Source: Desulfotomaculum sp.
GTDB lineage: Bacteria > Bacillota > Desulfotomaculia > Desulfotomaculales > Ammonificaceae
Length of the DNA: 7,422 bases
Direction of reading: 5' to 3'
Assembly (NCBI GenBank): GCA_012961725.1
Contig: DTYU01000153.1
Location: forward strand, 1 to 7,422
Part shown: in pieces, positions 1-6,458 of the stretch
Position numbering within the stretch: the stretch's first letter is position 1
Layout: every line of letters starts with the position of its first letter
Position numbers and translations under genes: made by a program
Notes under the pieces: generated by a model
What the model saw: the letters and a program-made list of their open reading frames with translations, nothing else
What the model was told of the DNA's origin: nothing
Databases searched by the model: none

Positions 1-117
1 CTACAGTAACTTTACACTAACCCTCGGTTGCCTGCTAAAAATTACCCACTACTTCAGTCAAGGCAAAGTGGAAAATGCAAAGTAGTAAAGAGGGCTAATC
101 TAATGGAGCGAAGCGAC
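1..117. other. Region downstream of aprB-like gene, no gene seen
   Basis: No convincing coding frame or strong terminator is visible between the left edge and the aprB-like stop codon. On the minus strand just after that stop there is a small imperfect hairpin (GAGTCG CTT CGCTC type, with one bulged base) but no T-tract after it. Bases 8-36 loosely resemble 2292-2323 at the left arm of the inverted repeat in front of aprA (shared AACTTT, CGGTTG and TGCT blocks in the same order). The operon may continue past the window edge. Confidence 0.4.
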
Positions 118-456
118 TCAATCTTCCTCCTCCGCACCGGTCATGACGATATTTCTCATCCGGTAGACCTGCCCTTTGCAATCTGTGAGCGTCCAAGTAA
201 TGCTATGTTTCTCTAGCTTTGGAACAAGCCGTGACGGAATGGGCGCGAGTTGGTACTGGACCTGGCTTACGATGGCCTGTTGTGGGCAGTAAATGGTGCA
301 GGTCATACAGTCCCAGCATTCGCCGGGGTCCCGGCAGAGGGCCTTCTTGGTCGCCTCGTCGATCACGAAAAGATTCCCGGGGCAAACCGAAACGCATAAG
401 GGGTCGGGTTCGTTTTGACAGGCATCACATTTTTCAGGTATCACGTAGGGCGGCAT
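118..456 (-). CDS. AprB-like two-[4Fe-4S] ferredoxin subunit (APS reductase beta-like)
   Basis: This 112-residue protein is predicted to be the electron-transfer partner of the flavoprotein encoded 29 bp upstream. Two four-cysteine sets are visible. The first is C10, C13, C21 and C25, and the second is C47, C50, C53 and C57, each ending in Cys-Pro. The block around CWDCMTCTIYCPQQAI matches the AprB pattern. W48 sits where AprB of known structure has the tryptophan between the nearer cluster and the FAD. Residues 80-100 (SITWTLTDCKGQVYRMRN) follow the AprB beta-strand region. AprB proteins are usually about 140-170 residues; this one stops about 40 short and lacks the tail that wraps AprA. A strong Shine-Dalgarno (GGAGGA, 7 nt spacing) fixes the ATG at 456. 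A generic ferredoxin is less likely given W48 and the AprA-like neighbour. The physiological partner and substrate are unknown. Confidence 0.85.
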   Translation of the reverse strand: MPPYVIPEKCDACQNEPDPLCVSVCPGNLFVIDEATKKALCRDPGECWDCMTCTIYCPQQAIVSQVQYQLAPIPSRLVPKLEKHSITWTLTDCKGQVYRMRNIVMTGAEEED

Positions 457-485
457 GAATGATTCCTCCTCGGTCTTAAAAGCCG

Positions 486-2276
486 CTAAATGGTCTCCTG
501 TGTCCTGCTGCCAGGCACTATCTGCTCGTAGGGATACTTATGGAAGGTCAACTCATCCGTATCCGGGTTCCACACTGAACAGATGAAGCAGTCGTACTCC
601 GCATCGTTACGCTCCGGATAGTCGGTACGGTTCACGTATCCCAGGAACCGGGTCTCCTTCCGGTAGCTTATGTGCTCGATAGCAAGCTGGCAGCAGTCCA
701 GCCGGTTTATCACGTCCCACGCCTGCTGGAGTTCAAACAGGTCCGAGGCCGTCAGGTACTTGAGCTGGTCCCGGCGTAGCCGGTTGATGCGTTTCCTGGC
801 GATCTCAAGGTACGGATCGCTCACCGAGAAATGCCGCACCCGGCCGCCGCAGTAATCTTCCATGATGTTCTGCATCTGTTCCTCCATCTCCTTCGGCATG
901 ATTCCCATCACGGGCTTTCCATTGGTATAGACATCCTGTCCGGCCCAACGAGCGGTGGGGGCAAAGGTGATCTCTTCAAGCCGCGCTATCTCCTCCGGGT
1001 CAAGCTCTGCCAGCTCTACACCGTTTCTCGTTATCCACCCTACCATATTGCGGCCGGCGATCCGGCCGCAGGTCCAGGAGCCGGAAATAAAGCGCGACGG
1101 CGCCTGGCCTAACGCTTCGCCGCTGGCGAAGAGTCCGGGTACCGTGGTCATCCGTGTCGTACCGATCGTCCATGCGCCGCAACAGGCGGCGTGCGCCCCC
1201 ACGAGGAAGGGAGAGTCGCCCTCGATTTCGATCGGCTCCCGCGCAGGGTCGATGTCGTGCGCCCCCCAGTACAATACTGTGCTTGGCGACATGTCCAAGT
1301 ATTGCTCCCTCAAGCCGGCCACTTTTTCCGGGTCACCCTTCGTGGTATCCATGAAGATCGGCCCCCGACCGCCGGCGATCTCCCTGTAACACGCCCACAC
1401 CCGCACAGGAGTCGGCGCGGTGTGCCCGCCCATCCGGATGTACTCCTCCTTCTCCAACATGAAAACCTCACCGAGGGCGTTTACCATGGGCGCGTTTGCG
1501 CCGATGGCCAATGTTCCGGCGGGGGCATATGTATCCTTGATCCGCACCGGTATCATCCTGGTATCGAATCCGGTCATCTCTGCGCCGATCCGTTTCATCA
1601 TCGCATAGCTGGCGCCGGTGTTGAAGGGAACGTACCAGATGCGGTGGTGCGCGTCGCCGCCGTAACGGGGGCGCCAGATGCCCGCCGCCCCCCCGGTGGC
1701 AACGAGCACCGCCTTGGCCCGGACTACGTAAAGCCTGCCGTCCCGGGCGCCGAAGCCGACGGCACCGGCACAGCGGTTATCCTTTTTGATCAGTTCTGTT
1801 ACGTAGACCCAGTTCAAGACCTGGGCGCCGGCCAAATCTGCCATTTTCGAAGTGATGGGTTTTAGGAACCGTCCGTTTACCTCGATATTCCATTTCCCGC
1901 GTGCAAGGTAACGGCCGTCCGCGTCCTTCTTGATCGGGAGGCCTTGTTTCTCCATCATCGCCACTGTTTCATTCAGCTCGCGTCCGACGCTCAGAAGGAT
2001 ATCCTCCCGCACCGGCGCGCCGCAGAGGTCGTAACGGACGTAGGCGACCCAATCCTCCGGTGTCCCCTGGTTGATGTAGGCGTTCAAGGCGTTCTGCCCC
2101 GCCGCCAGGGAACCGCTGTGACGGATGTTGGCCCGCTCCAAAATGGTGATCCTGAGCCCCGGGCCGCCTACCTGCCGCGCCTCCCAGGCCGCAAGGCAGC
2201 CGGCGGTCCCCCCGCCGATAATCAGTACGTCGGTATCGATGTTGACCCGCTTGCGCATCCTCCGGGACACCCCCAT
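486..2276 (-). CDS. AprA-like FAD flavoprotein (APS reductase alpha / fumarate reductase flavoprotein family)
   Basis: This cytoplasmic flavoprotein of 596 residues belongs to the fumarate reductase/AprA superfamily. The N-terminal Rossmann motif GGGTAG (residues 21-26) binds FAD. From remembered AprA sequences, residues lining the FAD/APS site appear conserved: N65, W214 in HHRIWYVPFNTG, R245 in IPVRIKD and H362 in GAHAACCGAW. The C-terminal YRKETRFLGYVNRTDYPERN stretch (from residue 538) also matches AprA. It is followed after 29 bp by the AprB-like gene, so the two are probably co-transcribed and form a heterodimer. The frame is open up to 2453, but those extra 59 codons lie in an inverted repeat and have no homology-like character, so I start at the ATG at 2276, where GRVNIDTDV-type sequence begins soon after. 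The ATG at 2258 (590 residues) is an alternative. Neither has a well-spaced Shine-Dalgarno. The real substrate could be APS/sulfite or something else. Confidence 0.85.
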   Translation of the reverse strand: MGVSRRMRKRVNIDTDVLIIGGGTAGCLAAWEARQVGGPGLRITILERANIRHSGSLAAGQNALNAYINQGTPEDWVAYVRYDLCGAPVREDILLSVGRELNETVAMMEKQGLPIKKDADGRYLARGKWNIEVNGRFLKPITSKMADLAGAQVLNWVYVTELIKKDNRCAGAVGFGARDGRLYVVRAKAVLVATGGAAGIWRPRYGGDAHHRIWYVPFNTGASYAMMKRIGAEMTGFDTRMIPVRIKDTYAPAGTLAIGANAPMVNALGEVFMLEKEEYIRMGGHTAPTPVRVWACYREIAGGRGPIFMDTTKGDPEKVAGLREQYLDMSPSTVLYWGAHDIDPAREPIEIEGDSPFLVGAHAACCGAWTIGTTRMTTVPGLFASGEALGQAPSRFISGSWTCGRIAGRNMVGWITRNGVELAELDPEEIARLEEITFAPTARWAGQDVYTNGKPVMGIMPKEMEEQMQNIMEDYCGGRVRHFSVSDPYLEIARKRINRLRRDQLKYLTASDLFELQQAWDVINRLDCCQLAIEHISYRKETRFLGYVNRTDYPERNDAEYDCFICSVWNPDTDELTFHKYPYEQIVPGSRTQETI

Positions 2277-2402
2277 ATTAATTTGGTACTCAACTTTCGC
2301 AGTTGCGGTTGAATAGCCGTGCTGTTCGTTGTCCCCCGGAGCGCAGTGCTCCGTGTAAGAGTAGCGACATTGGCTTGGTTCGGAGCGAACTACGGATTTT
2401 AG

Positions 2403-2430
2403 AGGTCGGAGGCAGGAGGTCGGAAGTCGG
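2403..2430. repeat. Short tandem degenerate GAGGTCGGA repeats
   Basis: Three head-to-tail variants of a purine-rich unit are seen: AGGTCGGAGG, AGGTCGGA and AGTCGGAA. An inverted copy (CCTCCGACTTCTA) lies at 2478-2490 on the other side of the central hairpin. They form the inner arms of the larger inverted repeat. Confidence 0.55.
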
Positions 2431-2441
2431 AAATATATGGG

Positions 2442-2464
2442 AGGAATTCGCAAGGCGAATTCCT
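2442..2464. repeat. Central 10-bp-stem hairpin of the inverted repeat
   Basis: AGGAATTCGC and GCGAATTCCT form a perfect 10-bp stem around a three-base loop (AAG). There is no T-tract directly after it on either strand, so it is not a standard rho-independent terminator. It sits at the symmetry centre of the 2291-2597 repeat. Confidence 0.75.
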
Positions 2465-2672
2465 ACAAGAGTCCAAACCTCCGACTTCTAACTCCCCACT
2501 TCTAAATTAGGCGGCACTCCGCAGAGCGCTCCTCGGGGACAACGCCAGCGGCTTTTTCAAAAGTTGCAACTCAGGCGCAAGTTAACTGTGAAAGTTGAAT
2601 TTACTATCACTACGTTAACGGAAAATTAACTCAGCAGCAACAAACCCTGCTTCAAGGAGCAAAATTGTCCTC

Positions 2673-3443
2673 TTAACGGTCAAAAGGCTGTTTTTGCAAC
2701 GCACGCACCCTCAAAATCAAAAGTGTCACAGCCAGGCACACAACAGCAAGGCTGAACACCTGGCCGAGGGTTAAATAGGCGCCGGCCGGTGGCGAGACGC
2801 GGAGGAACTCTATGCCGAACCGGTATGTGCCGTAAAAAATGAGATACAGATACGCAAGCTCTCCCGGAAATCGCTTCTGCTTGCTGAGGTGCCGGAGTGC
2901 CAGAAAGATAACGATGCCAATGGCCACCGCGTAGAGTTGCGTAGGGTGCCGGGGAACGCCGTCGAAGGGGAAAGCCACCGCCCAGGGCAGGTCGGCGGGT
3001 TTGCCGTAGCAGCAGCCGTTTAGGAAACAGCCGATGCGCGCAAGGGGATAACCCGCAGCCAGCCCCAGGGCTGCTATGTCCGCCGCTTCACCGAAGCGCA
3101 CTCCTTTAGCCCGCCCGTAGAGCCAGAGAAGCGGGAGGCCCGCTATCAGCGCCCCGTAGTAAGACAGGCCGCCGTCCCAGATCCGGAGAACTGCTCCCGG
3201 TTCGCCGGCAAAGCGCGGCCACTCGATCAAGACGTAGGCGATGCGGCTGCCGATTATGCCGCTGATAACCAAAATGGCCGCCAGATTGAAAACGTAATCG
3301 GGGTCGATGCCCCGCCGACCGGCTTCCCGTTCACCCGCCAGCACTCCTGCCATGACCGCAACGGCCAGCATTACACCGTAACTGTGTACCGCATAGTCGC
3401 CGATATGAAAAAGAACAGGCCACACCGCTATCCCCCCGCGCAT
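2673..3443 (-). CDS. lgt: Phosphatidylglycerol:prolipoprotein diacylglyceryl transferase
   Basis: This integral membrane enzyme transfers diacylglycerol from phosphatidylglycerol to the lipobox cysteine of prolipoproteins, the first step of lipoprotein maturation. At 256 residues it is near the usual family length. About seven hydrophobic segments are visible. Family motifs are in order: WDGGLSYYGALIAG (from residue 89), ARIGCFLNGCCYGKP (from 135), HPTQLY (166-171) and YRFGIEFLR (207-215), which carries the C-terminal conserved arginines. The cysteine-rich GCFLNGCCYG variant is typical of one Lgt clade. The ATG at 3443 has GGGAG five bases upstream and overlaps the end of mogA by 16 bp. A GTG at 3425, two bases after the mogA stop and preceded by a GGGGGG run, would give MWPVLFHIG and fits homologues well. 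Either start implies translational coupling to mogA. No clear terminator follows; the inverted repeat begins 75 bp downstream. Confidence 0.95.
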   Translation of the reverse strand: MRGGIAVWPVLFHIGDYAVHSYGVMLAVAVMAGVLAGEREAGRRGIDPDYVFNLAAILVISGIIGSRIAYVLIEWPRFAGEPGAVLRIWDGGLSYYGALIAGLPLLWLYGRAKGVRFGEAADIAALGLAAGYPLARIGCFLNGCCYGKPADLPWAVAFPFDGVPRHPTQLYAVAIGIVIFLALRHLSKQKRFPGELAYLYLIFYGTYRFGIEFLRVSPPAGAYLTLGQVFSLAVVCLAVTLLILRVRALQKQPFDR

Positions 3444-3916
3444 TCCCGCTCCCGGCCTGTCAAAACCGCCAGCCCGTGGCCGACAACCGGCAGGACCACC
3501 GTTAGGCACTCACGGACCGCTTTGGGGCTTCCGGGAAGGTTGATAATGAGTGTTTTTCCTCTGATGCCGGCGACCCCGCGGCTCAAGATCGCCCGGGGTG
3601 AAACCCTGAAGGTCTCAAACCGCATGGCTTCAGCAATCCCTGGGACCTCGCGTTCAATTACGGATAAAGTTGCCTCCGGCGTATTGTCTCTGGGGCCGAG
3701 ACCCGTTCCGCCCGTGGTGATGACCAGGTCGATGCCGGCTGATGTGACCGCTGACAATGTTTCTGCTATCGTATCCAGGTCATCGCTGACGATGCGCGCA
3801 ACCCTCACCTCCCATCCCTGCTCTTCCACCAGTTCTCGCACGGTCTGCCCGCCGGTGTCCTCCCTCTCGCCGCGCGCAGCCTTGTCACTTATCGTTATTA
3901 CGGCTACCCGGTACAC
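3428..3916 (-). CDS. mogA: Molybdopterin adenylyltransferase (MogA/MoaB family)
   Basis: The protein (162 residues) adenylylates molybdopterin, activating it for metal insertion during molybdenum/tungsten cofactor synthesis in the cytoplasm. Visible motifs are the N-terminal ITISDKAARGEREDTGG block (residues 7-23), the molybdopterin-binding TTGGTGLGPRDNTPEAT (67-83, including conserved D77) and SRGVAGIRGKTLIINLPGS (112-130). The frame extends upstream to a TTG at 3949, but GAGGGGGG at 3922-3929 followed by two GTG codons points to GTG 3916 (or 3919), giving the family-typical start (M)YRVAVITISDK. The short single-domain form is usual in Firmicutes, where MogA and MoaB are hard to separate by eye. 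Its end overlaps the start of lgt, so the two are probably co-translated although their pathways are unrelated. Confidence 0.92.
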   Translation of the reverse strand: MYRVAVITISDKAARGEREDTGGQTVRELVEEQGWEVRVARIVSDDLDTIAETLSAVTSAGIDLVITTGGTGLGPRDNTPEATLSVIEREVPGIAEAMRFETFRVSPRAILSRGVAGIRGKTLIINLPGSPKAVRECLTVVLPVVGHGLAVLTGRERECAGG

Positions 3917-3934
3917 CACAACCCCCCTCGAAAA

Positions 3935-3962
3935 TAGATAAACCGCCAAAAGCGTCTAACAA
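3935..3962 (-). promoter_or_regulatory. Possible weak promoter for mogA-lgt
   Basis: On the minus strand TTGTTA (3957-3962) and TATCTA (3935-3940) are 16 bp apart, about 20 bp before the chosen mogA start. The -35 matches TTGACA at 4 of 6 positions and the -10 matches only at its first three. A transcript from here would have a very short leader. Read-through from speB is an alternative. Confidence 0.25.
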
Positions 3963-4007
3963 GCTTTACGGGACAGCTTACGGGTTACTCTTTTCATTGC
4001 TTATGGA

Positions 4008-4023
4008 GGGAACGAACGTTCCC
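4008..4023. other. Small hairpin between speB and mogA
   Basis: GGGAAC and GTTCCC form a 6-bp stem around a GAAC loop, 33 bp past the speB stop. No T-tract follows on either strand, so a standard terminator is unlikely. Nothing else is recognised in the 139-bp gap except a smaller AAGCT/AGCTT stem near 3961-3979. Confidence 0.35.
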
Positions 4024-4055
4024 ATGGAAGACTTCCTGATGAATTTGCCGGGATG

Positions 4056-4919
4056 TCAACGTGCGCTCAGAATAAGCACAACCTCCCTGATTACCTTTGC
4101 CGCCAGCAGAGGCGCCAGCCCGCCCGGATCATAAACCGGGTTTACCTCGACCAGGTCAAAACCGACCAGGTTCAGTCCTTTGAGCGCGTAAACCGCCTCC
4201 ATCAGTTCGGCGGATCCGATGCCGCCTGGTTCAGGTGTACCCACCCCGGGCGCGTAAGCAGGATCAACAACGTCAATGTCCAGCGTTACGTAGACCGGGC
4301 TTGCCAATATTTCGTTGTACACGGCCGTCAGCGGCTCGATCACCGTATAAGGGTACAGGCGTGTGTTCACGCCAGCAAATTCAAGCTCTCTTTCGTCTGC
4401 CGAACGTATCCCGAACTGGTAAACCCGCCTGCCGCCTAAAAGCTCAGCCACCCGGCGAATAACCGTGGCGTGAGAGAACGCCGCCCCCAAGTATTCATCC
4501 CGGAGGTCGGCATGGGCATCAAGATGCAAGACCACCAAATCCGGATATCTTGAGTGTACCGCCGTGACCACAGGAAGAGTGATGAGGTGTTCCCCGCCCA
4601 AAAAGACAGGGATTTTACCGTCCGACAGAACCCTGCCCGCTGCCTGCCCGATATGGGAAAGTGCGGTTTCAACACCTCCGAAGGGCAAAGACAGATCACC
4701 GAGATCACAAAAGGCCGCCTCCCGGAGATCCCGGTCAAGCCGCATACTGTACTCTTCAAGGCAATGTGAAAAATAGCGCACCGCCCGCGGGCCTTCCCGT
4801 GTACCGGCCCTGAAGCAAACCGTTGCATCAAGCCCCGCACCGATCAGGATTACCCGCGCAGCAGCGTAGTCGTTATTGGCGCCTAAGAAGGCCGCCGCCC
4901 GGTAACTGCCGTCAAGCAT
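4056..4919 (-). CDS. speB: Agmatinase / aminopropylagmatine ureohydrolase (SpeB)
   Basis: This binuclear-manganese ureohydrolase of 287 residues, near the agmatinase norm, releases urea from agmatine to give putrescine, or from N1-aminopropylagmatine to give spermidine. Metal-ligand motifs are complete: GGEH (H111), DAHAD (D134, H136, D138) and DIDVVDPAYAPGVGTPEPGG (D214, D216). H150 in SHAT and E258 in DLVEVNP match the catalytic histidine and glutamate of arginase-fold enzymes. Arginase and formimidoylglutamase belong to the same fold, but the pdaD-speE context argues for a polyamine role. The ATG lies two bases after the speE TAG, so the genes are almost certainly translationally coupled; a GGGCAGG segment at the end of speE may serve as the ribosome site. 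The sequence alone does not tell which guanidino substrate is preferred. Confidence 0.93.
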   Translation of the reverse strand: MLDGSYRAAAFLGANNDYAAARVILIGAGLDATVCFRAGTREGPRAVRYFSHCLEEYSMRLDRDLREAAFCDLGDLSLPFGGVETALSHIGQAAGRVLSDGKIPVFLGGEHLITLPVVTAVHSRYPDLVVLHLDAHADLRDEYLGAAFSHATVIRRVAELLGGRRVYQFGIRSADERELEFAGVNTRLYPYTVIEPLTAVYNEILASPVYVTLDIDVVDPAYAPGVGTPEPGGIGSAELMEAVYALKGLNLVGFDLVEVNPVYDPGGLAPLLAAKVIREVVLILSAR

Positions 4920-4921
4920 CG

Positions 4922-5755
4922 CTAAACCTGCCCGATCGATTCCCTCAAGAACTGCGGGAGTGCGAAAGCCGCACGGTGGATCTCCGCGTTATAATAGCGG
5001 TAGCCAAGGGGTGGAACACCATCTGGCTCAACGGATATCGGATCATACCTTTTCGACCCCATCATGAAGCTCCACATACCTCCGGGATAAGATGGCACGC
5101 ATGTAAGATATGGGCGGACAACCGGGAATACGCTCCGTATATCACCGTAGATCCTGGCGATCAGGTCCCGGTTGAAAAGAGGAGACTCCGTTTGTGCAAC
5201 AAACAGCCCGTCCTTCTTCAAGGCCTTAAAAACCGTCTGATAAAACTCTTTGCTGAAAAGCCCGACCGCCGGTCCTACCGGGTCTGTAGAATCGATAATG
5301 ATTACATCGTATTCGTCCGCAGACTCGCCAACGTGCTTAATGCCGTCGGTAAAACGCAGGTCGAGCTTGGGGTTGTCAAACTCACAGCTCAGCTCCGGCA
5401 GATACCTCCGCGCCGCTGCCACAACGCGCTCATCGATCTCTACCATCACTACACTTTCCACCCGCGGATGGCGGACCACCTCACGCGCCGTACCACCGTC
5501 GCCTCCCCCGATAATCAACACCTTTTTTGGATTCGGGTGGGTATTCAGGGGAATATGGACAATCATCTCGTGGTACATATACTCGTCCCACACCGTAGTC
5601 TGGACGATCCCGTCAAGCACCAGTATCCTCCCAAACCCGGGCGCGTCCAACACCGCCAAGTGCTGAAAGGGTGTCTTTTCTACGTGGAGTGTTTCATTAA
5701 CCTTACAGCTCAGCCTGAGATGGTTGTTTTGGTTCTCCGTATACCACAGTTCCAC
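4922..5755 (-). CDS. speE: Spermidine synthase / polyamine aminopropyltransferase
   Basis: The enzyme transfers the aminopropyl group of decarboxylated S-adenosylmethionine to putrescine, or in some thermophiles to agmatine. It has 277 residues, as in Bacillus SpeE. It begins ELWYTENQ, followed by the N-terminal beta-domain with VLDGIVQTTVWDEYMYHEM. The nucleotide-binding loop GGGDGG is at 83-88, the acidic VEIDE (105-109) would hold the ribose, and DSTDPVG (from the catalytic-type D155) and TCVPSYPGGMWSF follow. The frame extends to an ATG at 5800, but that would overlap pdaD and add 15 residues unlike the family. The GTG at 5755 gives the typical N-terminus, with AGGGA about 10 bases upstream in the 19-bp gap after pdaD. 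It is the middle gene of the polyamine operon. No substrate-specificity call can be made by eye. Confidence 0.93.
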   Translation of the reverse strand: MELWYTENQNNHLRLSCKVNETLHVEKTPFQHLAVLDAPGFGRILVLDGIVQTTVWDEYMYHEMIVHIPLNTHPNPKKVLIIGGGDGGTAREVVRHPRVESVVMVEIDERVVAAARRYLPELSCEFDNPKLDLRFTDGIKHVGESADEYDVIIIDSTDPVGPAVGLFSKEFYQTVFKALKKDGLFVAQTESPLFNRDLIARIYGDIRSVFPVVRPYLTCVPSYPGGMWSFMMGSKRYDPISVEPDGVPPLGYRYYNAEIHRAAFALPQFLRESIGQV

Positions 5756-5774
5756 GCTCTCACTTCCCTGTTTT

Positions 5775-6233
5775 TTAATACCACAACGGCACGGCCGCAA
5801 TAGCGCAGCCGACCCGCTCGACGCGGTGCTCCACCGCCGCTAACTTGATCTCCGCCACCTCCATACCCCGTTTGGCGAATGCCTCGTAAATCATTTGCTC
5901 TACCTTTACCCGCGCCTCTGCCTGCGTGCACGTCCCGGAAAACTCCATGATCATCCCGAAGCTTTCCCGTGATATTCCAACCCCTACCGCGGCAGATATC
6001 AGCTCTCCCGGGATATCACTGATAATGTGTCCGTAGGCGGTGGGAACGAGCGAACCGGGTGGTAAGATCAGGTCGGGTTCGTGTGCGGTGCCGGGCGGCA
6101 GAATGCTCGTAACCCGGATGATATTCACATTGCCGATACGTGCTGCGAGGAGCGCGTTGTCAAAGGCGTTGAGTTCAGAAGCGCCCTCGGCGGCGGCAGC
6201 GGTTAAGAAATACTTTTTCGGTGTCGGCAGCAC
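5775..6233 (-). CDS. pdaD: Pyruvoyl-dependent arginine decarboxylase proenzyme
   Basis: This protein decarboxylates arginine to agmatine, the entry step of the polyamine operon. It is a small proenzyme (152 residues) that cleaves itself to expose a pyruvoyl group. The motif RVTSILPPGT identifies the cleavage site as T42|S43, so S43 would become the pyruvoyl residue. N37 and E97 (in MIMEFSG) match the asparagine and glutamate important in the archaeal enzyme. The LNAFDNALLAARIGNVN block and the C-terminal CAIAAVPLWY are also typical. Methanocaldococcus PdaD has Ser-Ser at the site, while the chlamydial enzyme has Thr-Ser as here. The start is GTG at 6233, with GAGGGGAG a few bases upstream. 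A histidine-type pyruvoyl decarboxylase is a less likely alternative because speE and speB follow directly. Confidence 0.94.
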   Translation of the reverse strand: MLPTPKKYFLTAAAAEGASELNAFDNALLAARIGNVNIIRVTSILPPGTAHEPDLILPPGSLVPTAYGHIISDIPGELISAAVGVGISRESFGMIMEFSGTCTQAEARVKVEQMIYEAFAKRGMEVAEIKLAAVEHRVERVGCAIAAVPLWY

Positions 6234-6271
6234 AGTCTCCCCTCATTTACTGCAGGATCACAACGGTGATA

Positions 6272-6300
6272 ATTATACCTAAAATACCACCAGAAATAAA
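6272..6300 (-). promoter_or_regulatory. Candidate sigma-A promoter of the pdaD-speE-speB operon
   Basis: On the minus strand a perfect TATAAT (6272-6277) lies 17 bp after TTTATT (6295-6300), a 3-of-6 match to the -35 consensus. The predicted transcript would have a leader of roughly 30 nt before the pdaD GTG, including its GAGGGGAG ribosome site. The surrounding sequence is AT-rich compared with the genes. Confidence 0.5.
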
Positions 6301-6380
6301 CTCCCCATTAGCTATCATTTTTCCAATTTCATTCATTATTCTTGTGCTCTTTGTATGCGCCCTTTAAAAGAAAAAGGGAG

Positions 6381-6458
6381 TCATTGCCCTCGACATCCCC
6401 TCTGAGTCCATAACAGCCTGCCGCCGGCCAAGTCAGCCAAGACTACCGGTATCGACAT
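6381..6458 (-). CDS. Possible 25-residue small ORF
   Basis: The ATG at 6458 is preceded by AAGG six bases upstream. It opens a 25-codon frame, beginning MSIPVVLADLAGG and ending WTQRGCRGQ, that stops just before the weak AGGG/CCCT stem and T-tract. The frame covers most of a direct-repeat-bearing intergenic segment. I do not recognise the peptide. It could be a leader peptide, a small protein, a remnant of a mobile element, or chance. Confidence 0.2.
   Translation of the reverse strand: MSIPVVLADLAGGRLLWTQRGCRGQ

Larger units (their letters stand above)
2291..2597. repeat. Long imperfect inverted repeat (MITE-like element or structured leader)
   Basis: Nested complementary arms surround a centre near 2440-2455. 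Outermost, 2291-2304 (CAACTTTCGCAGTT) pairs with 2584-2597 at 13 of 14 positions. Inside it, TTGAATAGCCG (2309-2319) pairs with the reverse complement of the CGGCTTTTTCAA segment near 2549-2560. Next, 2327-2344 (CGTTGTCCCCCGGAGCGC) pairs with 2526-2544 with one gap and one mismatch. TCGGAGG-type sequence at 2403-2430 pairs with 2478-2490. The right arm carries about 20 extra bases. The element fills most of the gap between lgt and the aprA-like gene. No transposase is encoded. It may be a non-autonomous palindromic element, or fold as RNA in the aprA leader or after lgt. Confidence 0.65.

Noticed and set aside
1191..1865. 224-codon plus-strand open frame
   Set aside because: It lies fully inside the AprA-like gene on the opposite strand, and its composition is that of a shadow of a GC-rich gene.
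2277..2453. 59-codon N-terminal extension of the AprA-like protein
   Set aside because: It runs through the inverted repeat, shows no AprA similarity, and has no convincing ribosome site at its ATG.
2291..2597. CRISPR array
   Set aside because: The repeats are inverted and degenerate, with no regularly spaced direct units or unique spacers.
4008..4023. Hairpin as a rho-independent terminator for speB
   Set aside because: The stem is only 6 bp and no T-tract follows it in the direction of transcription.
5756..5800. Upstream ATG for speE
   Set aside because: It would overlap pdaD by 26 bp and add 15 residues absent from the family; GTG 5755 gives the usual ELWYTENQ start.
4823..5803. 326-codon open frame on the plus strand
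   Set aside because: It is antisense to speE and the start of speB, both with complete family motifs. Its translation is Arg/Pro/His-rich and resembles no family.
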